This document shows positions 58,781-64,000 of a stretch of DNA of 64,000 bases, one piece after another. The position numbers were made by a program, and so were the translations under genes. Origin of the DNA: UBA1573 sp034005165. GTDB lineage: Bacteria; Pseudomonadota; Alphaproteobacteria; Micavibrionales; Micavibrionaceae. The DNA lies in assembly GCA_034005165.1 (NCBI GenBank), contig JAVEVE010000001.1, positions 186,001-250,000 of the forward strand. The letters are read 5' to 3'. The notes below the pieces were generated by a model. That model was given only the letters and a program-made list of their open reading frames with translations, was not told where the DNA came from and made no database searches. Position 1 is the first letter of the stretch. Each line of letters begins with the position of its first letter.

Positions 58781-59269
58781 TTATAGTTCATTATTCTCGA
58801 CCTCAGCATCATTCCCTGACCATTCGCTCGTCTTGGGCGGTCCATACAGATCCTCTGCCCTTTTCACAAATGCACCAACCATTCTTTTGGCAATCTCGTG
58901 AAAGAACATTCCGGCTACCCTTTCAAACATAGGATTTTTAAATTCAAAATCCACATGAAAATCGACTGTCGAACTTTCGTCCAAATGTGGAATGAACTTC
59001 CATGTATTTTTCAAATACTTCAGGGGGCCATTCACGTACTCGACATAAATTGTTTTATCTTCTTCAACTTTGATTTTACAGTGAAACCATTCGTGAAAAA
59101 GTTTATAGCCAATAACCAGATTAGCAAAAATCCAGTCATCACGCTTCTTGATAATTTTGCAATCTATGCACCAAGGGAGAAAGCTGGGATATTCTTCAAT
59201 ATCAATAACCAGATCAAACATCTGGTCTGTGGTGTACGGGAGTGTCTTCTTTTCTGAGTAGGTGGGCAT
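58781..59269 (-). CDS. COQ10/RatA-type START-domain protein
   Basis: A 162-residue START-like protein beginning MPTYSEKKTLPYTTDQMFDL, with DIEEYPSFLPWCIDCKIIKK and VDFHVDFEFKNPMFERVAGM. Alphaproteobacterial members are annotated as coenzyme Q-binding COQ10 proteins or RatA-like; they are thought to carry ubiquinone for respiration or biosynthesis. Beside lipA and cinA is the usual place. Its start overlaps the upstream HD-domain gene by 56 bp, so their translation is probably linked. The acidic C-terminus (WSGNDAEVENNEL) is unremarkable. Confidence 0.92.
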   Translation of the reverse strand: MPTYSEKKTLPYTTDQMFDLVIDIEEYPSFLPWCIDCKIIKKRDDWIFANLVIGYKLFHEWFHCKIKVEEDKTIYVEYVNGPLKYLKNTWKFIPHLDESSTVDFHVDFEFKNPMFERVAGMFFHEIAKRMVGAFVKRAEDLYGPPKTSEWSGNDAEVENNEL

Positions 59270-60554
59270 AATCGTATGTTACTGGTTTCGATGACTGTTG
59301 GAAGATGGTAAAGGTTGGCAGTAAATTTCTCAATACAGGAATTTTACCAACAACTTCAGAAACTTCAACTTTATGATTATAGTGGGTATAATCTTTTATT
59401 ATTGTAAATTCTTCTCTACTGCAAATACCGCGAGACACAACAAAGTCATCTACACTCATCGGGGTAGCTTTACAACCAATCACATACCTCAGATAGTTTG
59501 CCGCGATGCGGTATGCATAAGCCTGCTTAAACGATAGGCCGCCATTTTCCGCATCAAGAGAGTTATGCCAAATATCGCAAAGCTTGATAAAGGCGGCCAT
59601 CCTCGAGAATCTACACTTTTTACCAATATAATCATCGAAATAATGCTCATGATTTTCCTTATGAACCAGGTTAGCCAGATCCCTAAGATCGCGAGAAGTA
59701 ATATCGTTTAAGTGCTCTGCCATAACAAATTTGGTTTTCTCGCCAATGTCATGAATCAAAGCTGCCAACTTCATCAAACGCACATCTTTTGGCTTAAAAC
59801 CAAACTCGACAGCGCGAGCAGAAACAACTTTGTAAACAGAAAACGGATGCATTACAGCAGGACCATTATTAAACCGTCTTGTTTCCTTCGCATGAAAGTT
59901 CAAAGACAGAATAAGAGTCACTTGCTCTTCTGAAAGCACATTTTGTGAGACCAGCTCTTTGATAATCGGGAGCAAAACTGTATGCTCGAATGCATGCTTG
60001 GAGCTTTTACTTCTATTTAAAGCTCCGGAACGAGCGGAATCTTCAAAAGGCTTTCGCGTGTTATACAAAACGAAGGCTTCGTGCATTTCTTTGTGAGAAA
60101 TACGACCATCAGTCCCTTTTTCAATATCGACCAAAAAACTCTCTATCTTGGCACCAGTCAGTCCATCTTTGTAAAAGGCAGCTCTGATACGGGCATATTC
60201 GGGACTATTAAGCGTCATAGGATTAGCTATAAAAATTTGGCTGATATTCCCCGCCAAAGCCAGATCTATAGCCCCATCTAAATACCTTTTTCTGTCCTGA
60301 TCCGAGTGCTGATGACGAGAAACTAGCGCAGATGTCATCATCGCGAAATGGAGTGGATCAAGATTACCCAAAGCCAATTGAACACGCCCGCGCTGCAACC
60401 ACCGGTCTTTCCGGACAGCAAAATCTCCCAACGCCCCTACAGCTAACATGAACTTCAGAAGAATTTCTTTTGAACGTGCTTCGGAGAGAACATGCGCATT
60501 TACGGCCAACCCCACAACCTTACGAAAAGCAGGGACCAAAAAAGAATCGGACAT
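59214..60554 (-). CDS. HD-domain protein resembling RelA/SpoT-type alarmone hydrolases
   Basis: A 446-residue protein from MSDSFLVPAFRKVVGLA. The N-terminal ~220 residues are unfamiliar (a helical segment and DGLTGAKIESFLVDIE). The C-terminal part has H236-P in PAVMHPFSV, H268-D269-x-x-E272 in ALIHDIGEKT and D327-x-x-x-N331 in FIKLCDIWHNS. That is the order of the RelA/SpoT hydrolase metal-site residues, with the usual ED pair changed to E-K. There is no synthetase domain. It overlaps the COQ10-type gene by 56 bp and lies 105 bp from lipA. I infer a phosphohydrolase of unknown substrate; (p)ppGpp is one possibility. Confidence 0.75.
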   Translation of the reverse strand: MSDSFLVPAFRKVVGLAVNAHVLSEARSKEILLKFMLAVGALGDFAVRKDRWLQRGRVQLALGNLDPLHFAMMTSALVSRHQHSDQDRKRYLDGAIDLALAGNISQIFIANPMTLNSPEYARIRAAFYKDGLTGAKIESFLVDIEKGTDGRISHKEMHEAFVLYNTRKPFEDSARSGALNRSKSSKHAFEHTVLLPIIKELVSQNVLSEEQVTLILSLNFHAKETRRFNNGPAVMHPFSVYKVVSARAVEFGFKPKDVRLMKLAALIHDIGEKTKFVMAEHLNDITSRDLRDLANLVHKENHEHYFDDYIGKKCRFSRMAAFIKLCDIWHNSLDAENGGLSFKQAYAYRIAANYLRYVIGCKATPMSVDDFVVSRGICSREEFTIIKDYTHYNHKVEVSEVVGKIPVLRNLLPTFTIFQQSSKPVTYDYAHLLRKEDTPVHHRPDV

Positions 60555-60659
60555 GGCGCGAGATGTCAATTGCATGCGACCATATAGCTCTTTAAGAAAG
60601 AAATTTCAAGTTTTGTGTTATGGAATACGAAACGCAAAGTAATTTAAATAGGGTAAGCT

Positions 60660-61640
60660 CTAAGCCTCTCCCTGAACCGCAGCTACAGAAGGCGTCTTTT
60701 TGCTCTCACGGGCAGCCTTAAGCTTCTCGAAATCCTCACCTGCATGATGACTGGAGCGCGTCAACGGAGACGCGGAAACCATTAAAAATCCCTTGGCATA
60801 AGCTATTTTTTCCAATTTCTGGAATTCTTCCGGCGTCCAGAACCTGTCAACAGGCGCATGCTTCGGAGTCGGTTGCAAATACTGGCCCACAGTCAAAAAA
60901 TCAACTTGTGCAGCGCGCAAATCATCTAAAACCTGACTAACTTCTTCTAAAGTTTCACCCAAACCAACCATCAACCCGGATTTGGTAAAGATATCAGCAT
61001 CAACTTCCTTAACACGTTCCAACAGCCTTAAAGACGTATAATACCGCGCACCCGGCCGGACAGTTGGATATAAACGCGGGACAGTCTCTAGATTATGGTT
61101 AAAGACATCGGGCCTTGATTTAGCAACAATATCAACAGATCCTGCCTTTTTCTTAAAGTCAGGAGTCAAGATTTCAATCGTTGTATCAGGAGATTTGAAA
61201 CGGATAGCTTCAATAGTTTTGACAAAATGCTCCGCACCACCATCTGCAAGATCATCACGATCAACAGAGGTAATAACAACATGCTTCAAGCCCATTTTCT
61301 CGACAGCCACGCCAATACGTAAAGGCTCCATCCTATCCAGCTCATCAGGCTTTCCGGTCGCCACGTTACAAAAAGCGCAAGCCCGAGTACAGACTTCCCC
61401 CATAATCATGAAAGTTGCATGCTTTTTGTTCCAGCATTCCCCAATATTTGGGCATCCTGCCTCTTCACAAACAGTCGTCAGCTTGAAATTTTTAACAATC
61501 GCATGGGTTTCACCATACGTGCCCCCCTGAGGAGCCTTCACCCTGATCCAATCCGGCTTTTTGCCCATCGGACGATCGGGGTTTTTCTGTTTTTCGGGAT
61601 GGCGCTTAGCCTTGTCCAATAAGTCAGGGTTATATGTCAT
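60660..61640 (-). CDS. lipA: Lipoyl synthase
   Basis: A 326-residue radical-SAM enzyme. The auxiliary [4Fe-4S] cluster cysteines are C58, C63 and C69 (CEEAGCPNIGEC), the radical-SAM motif is C84-x3-C88-x2-C91 (CTRACAFCNV), and the C-terminal cluster Ser is in PLTRSSHHAGEDF. It inserts two sulfur atoms into octanoyl groups on E2 subunits and GcvH. It is followed by the HD protein and the COQ10-type gene. Alphaproteobacteria usually have the COQ10-type gene directly after lipA; here the HD gene intervenes. Confidence 0.97.
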   Translation of the reverse strand: MTYNPDLLDKAKRHPEKQKNPDRPMGKKPDWIRVKAPQGGTYGETHAIVKNFKLTTVCEEAGCPNIGECWNKKHATFMIMGEVCTRACAFCNVATGKPDELDRMEPLRIGVAVEKMGLKHVVITSVDRDDLADGGAEHFVKTIEAIRFKSPDTTIEILTPDFKKKAGSVDIVAKSRPDVFNHNLETVPRLYPTVRPGARYYTSLRLLERVKEVDADIFTKSGLMVGLGETLEEVSQVLDDLRAAQVDFLTVGQYLQPTPKHAPVDRFWTPEEFQKLEKIAYAKGFLMVSASPLTRSSHHAGEDFEKLKAARESKKTPSVAAVQGEA

Positions 61641-61696
61641 GGTACGCTATTCTTAGGGCTTTCCGCCTTAAAAATCAAAATAAATATAACACTTTC

Positions 61697-63793
61697 CTAA
61701 AAACGATAACTCATCCCCACTGACACACCCGCTTCAGGGAAGACATTATTCCCCGAACGACCGCTTATCTCTGCAGCAACACTAAAATCATCAGAGATAT
61801 CATATTCAAATCCCACTGATCCTTCGACCCAATTTTGATCTCCGACATCCCCTTCAGGTAGCGAGAAGGTAAATGCGTCAAGCGTTGCGTAGCTGGTGGA
61901 GTTTCGACTATCAGGTGTATGAACAAATGCAATCTGGCTATTGATTCTAAGATCATCACTATACTGATGCGCAACCTCGCTACCGATTTTCTGAATAGTT
62001 GTGATAGATGTCTGATCCGAGAAGACCAGAGGGAATGCACCGCCTGTTTCACTATAGCCGTTCAAATGAATTTTTGCCGCCTGCAATTCTACATACGGCG
62101 TAACATTTGTATCTGAATCTAATTCAAACGCCCATCCTAAACGTGCCGCACCACCGAAAGCATAACCATCCGTAGAACCTCTGGAGAAATCAACATCTGC
62201 CCCGTTCAAATATCCTCTATCAACATCCGCAGCCAAACCTGCGTAAAACAGTGAAGTATAAAATCTCAAACCGCTCTTGCCGACATAACTGGCCAAAACA
62301 GACCCGCCTTTTGAAACAAGCTCCGTAACAGAATCAAACCCTTCCTTGGATTTGCTTTCCGCTCCGTTGATACCAACCCCGACAACCCATTCATCGTCCA
62401 AAGCAACCTTGACACCGGCAGTCCCGTTAACCCCCCAGTTTGAAAGATCGTTACCTTGTCCAAAAAGCAAATTTCCAACAACATAACCAGAAATACGACT
62501 TGAAGCACTCGCAGGCCCCGCTGCCGGAGAAATAGTTGCCGGAGAAGAATAATCTATATTTTGAAGACCACGGATATATTGTTGCCCCCAAGTAGAGTTT
62601 AAGCGAGCCGCATATAAGGATTGTGAAATTTGGGAAACTGTTTTTTGCGTCGCCTGAATTGGAAGCTCTACAGAAGAGATCGAGGCAGCCAAATCAGAGT
62701 CAGTAATAAAGCCTCCCGAATCCAGATTTGCCCAGTAAAAAATATTTCCGCCAGCTAAAACTGTTGCTTCCCCTGAGATCATTGTCCCGCTTCTGTTTGT
62801 ATCAGTAACGCTGCTAATATAATACGCAGACACGTCAACACCTGCATCCGTCAGAATATCGGAAATTGCCACCGCTCCTGTATTCGTACGATAGCGAAAC
62901 GCAGAGCCTCCACCAGGTGCGCCCCAGCTATATCCAAAGATATTTTTTGCATCATCAGATGCTGCAGTAGCTCCACTCAGTGTACTACCAGCCAAAAACC
63001 CTACTCCGACCAAGCCTGTTTCCTGCGTCCAGTAAAACCCCTCGCCATCCATTCCGACATATTCGTTATAGCCAACAACAACCTTCCCATTATGACTGAG
63101 ACCATATGGCTCTGTATAAGAAGTACCGGGCAATTTTCCCAATCCCACCATGCCTGTCGCCTGCGTCCAACGAAATGCCTGAGACTGCCCGAGACCATCA
63201 TTCCCGATCCCGACAACAACAGACCCATCATCACTAATAGCACGAGCCTCACTATAGTCACCGCCAGCAATAAATCCGAGTGGCGTTAACACGCCAGATT
63301 CCCAGATAAAGGCCTCAGTTCCTGATCCTCTTACAAAGTAGTTCATCAAAGAATATCCGGTGACAATCCGACCATCACTTGAAACATCAATAGCCTGACT
63401 GTGGTTATACCCCCCTTGAACACCCGTCCCAACAAGTCCAGTCCCTTGTGTCCATATAAAACCTTGATAATGAGTTGCATCAACCCCAACCCCTACAGCC
63501 GTAGAAAGATTATCCGAAACGGCATTCACCCACGCATCATTTCCTCCGCCAGCAAAATCTCCAACAGTTACAAGCCCTGTTGTCGGTGAATCAAAATATC
63601 CAAGACCACTCCCATCCTGCCCTCTATTGACCATGCGGATTTGGCCGTCTGTCGTAAAGAAATAGGGATAAGTGGCGTTTTGATTAAAAGTCAAAGCTGT
63701 TTCATTATAGGTCTCCGAGTACGAAGTCGCGGAATGAATAACTCCCGAAAAAAGAAACATGCAGAATATAAACTTGGAATAAAAAGACTTCAT
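61697..63793 (-). CDS. Autotransporter with HAF-type repeats and C-terminal beta-barrel
   Basis: A 698-residue outer-membrane protein started at MKSFYSKFIFCMFLFSG, after GGAGGAAGTA. A signal peptide leads into a passenger (about 25-370) of repeats with SDDGSVVVGI, QAFRWTQATGMVGLGKLPG and GFYWTQETGLVGVGFLAG, the HAF pattern of predicted extracellular proteins. A linker (ISQSLYAARLNSTWGQQYI) is followed by a beta-barrel domain (about 440-698) ending in the outer-membrane insertion signal GMSYRF. The passenger probably folds as a beta-propeller. The target is unknown. No partner gene is next to it. Confidence 0.9.
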   Translation of the reverse strand: MKSFYSKFIFCMFLFSGVIHSATSYSETYNETALTFNQNATYPYFFTTDGQIRMVNRGQDGSGLGYFDSPTTGLVTVGDFAGGGNDAWVNAVSDNLSTAVGVGVDATHYQGFIWTQGTGLVGTGVQGGYNHSQAIDVSSDGRIVTGYSLMNYFVRGSGTEAFIWESGVLTPLGFIAGGDYSEARAISDDGSVVVGIGNDGLGQSQAFRWTQATGMVGLGKLPGTSYTEPYGLSHNGKVVVGYNEYVGMDGEGFYWTQETGLVGVGFLAGSTLSGATAASDDAKNIFGYSWGAPGGGSAFRYRTNTGAVAISDILTDAGVDVSAYYISSVTDTNRSGTMISGEATVLAGGNIFYWANLDSGGFITDSDLAASISSVELPIQATQKTVSQISQSLYAARLNSTWGQQYIRGLQNIDYSSPATISPAAGPASASSRISGYVVGNLLFGQGNDLSNWGVNGTAGVKVALDDEWVVGVGINGAESKSKEGFDSVTELVSKGGSVLASYVGKSGLRFYTSLFYAGLAADVDRGYLNGADVDFSRGSTDGYAFGGAARLGWAFELDSDTNVTPYVELQAAKIHLNGYSETGGAFPLVFSDQTSITTIQKIGSEVAHQYSDDLRINSQIAFVHTPDSRNSTSYATLDAFTFSLPEGDVGDQNWVEGSVGFEYDISDDFSVAAEISGRSGNNVFPEAGVSVGMSYRF

Positions 63794-63869
63794 TACTTCC
63801 TCCATTGGCCTGAGAATAAAAAGCCAATGAAGCAAGCCTATCAGAGAAGTCTAAACGTCTAGCAAATTG

Positions 63870-63897
63870 ATTATGGAATAAAAATTAACCTTTTCAA
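63870..63897 (-). promoter_or_regulatory. Promoter for the autotransporter gene
   Basis: On the minus strand, -35 TTGAAA (63897-63892) and -10 CATAAT (63875-63870) with a 16-bp spacer, about 75 bp before the ATG. Each hexamer matches the consensus at five of six positions. The rest of the window end (63898-64000) holds no recognisable gene. Confidence 0.55.
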
Positions 63898-64000
63898 GAC
63901 AGATAAAGGAAAAGAAACAATAGCTTAGGATATATTCTTTCAAAAAAATGCTAACCAAAAACTTGCCCCTGATAGGAAGTGCTTATAAGTGCAGATGCTC

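Noticed and set aside
63951..64000. Possible gene end (minus, ASALISTSYQGQVFG then stop) or gene start (plus, ATG near 63949) at the right edge
   Set aside because: Fewer than 20 codons are visible on either strand, with no RBS or family match.
1..64000. Search for CRISPR arrays, insertion sequences, prophage, att sites and rRNA
   Set aside because: No regularly spaced repeats, transposase, integrase other than chromosomal xerD, phage gene or rRNA sequence was seen. The tRNA-Ser is not flanked by a visible direct-repeat copy.

Overview
The window reads as chromosomal DNA of an alphaproteobacterium with modest G+C (low-to-mid 40s by eye, not computed). The evidence is gene content and order. 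It has the block ntrY-ntrX-(HAD phosphatase)-hfq-hflX, a fused ispDF followed by pgpA and a CinA-type amidohydrolase, and a COQ10-type protein close to lipA. It also has a J-domain protein next to cobS-cobT beside bolA, fdxA upstream of a CarD-family regulator, obg-proB after rplU-rpmA, a fused aroK-aroB next to a HlyC/CorC protein, and a PF13467-type ribbon-helix-helix protein. A Rhodospirillales- or Micavibrionales-like lineage would fit, but this is inference. I see no prophage, insertion sequence, CRISPR array or rRNA operon. Nearly all of the window is housekeeping or lineage-core DNA with scattered orphan genes.

Layout. 1-6.7 kb (minus): the first codons of tmk, a PBP5/6-type D,D-carboxypeptidase, RlpA, MltB, a YdcF/DUF218 protein and a three-gene ABC-2 exporter; most of this is cell-envelope work. 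6.8-7.1 kb: a 32-residue Lys-rich ORF with a terminator, then tRNA-Ser(UGA) with its own promoter. 7.2-10.8 kb (minus): the sulfate activation operon cysD-cysNC-cysQ, with three copies of an 11-bp motif upstream. 11-13.7 kb: a small GNAT protein, a soluble double-PAS chemoreceptor and two orphan genes. 13.9-17.8 kb (minus): an Amt ammonium transporter, then a histidine kinase, a response regulator and an L,D-transpeptidase lipoprotein in a row. 18-24.6 kb: rplU-rpmA-obgE-proB, an alpha/beta hydrolase, a HlyC/CorC protein and aroKB. 24.7-28.6 kb: two exported or membrane orphans, xerD and accA. 28.6-33.4 kb: an orphan, the RHH protein, bolA, the J-domain protein, cobS and cobT.

33.4-46.3 kb: an anchored orphan, hisS, a secreted orphan, sufE, clpX (no clpP beside it), a two-TM orphan, a SulP transporter, a DHH phosphoesterase, photolyase, an LD-carboxypeptidase, fdxA, a CarD protein with a long histone-H1-like N-terminal tail, and a cold-shock protein. 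46.3-49.6 kb: two low-complexity orphans and an M17 aminopeptidase. 49.6-55.7 kb (minus): ntrY-ntrX-HAD-hfq-hflX. 55.8-58 kb: ispDF-pgpA-cinA. 58-61.6 kb (minus): lipA, a stand-alone HD protein with RelA/SpoT-hydrolase-like motifs, a COQ10-type protein and a SIMPL protein. 61.7-63.8 kb (minus): an autotransporter with HAF-type repeats.

Best leads for something new are the H1-tailed CarD protein with its structured leader, the RelA/SpoT-like HD protein overlapping the COQ10-type gene, the triple motif ahead of cysD, and the pair of disordered proteins at 46.3-48.0 kb. I found no clear multi-gene undescribed system. All functions come from reading motifs by eye; no search was run.
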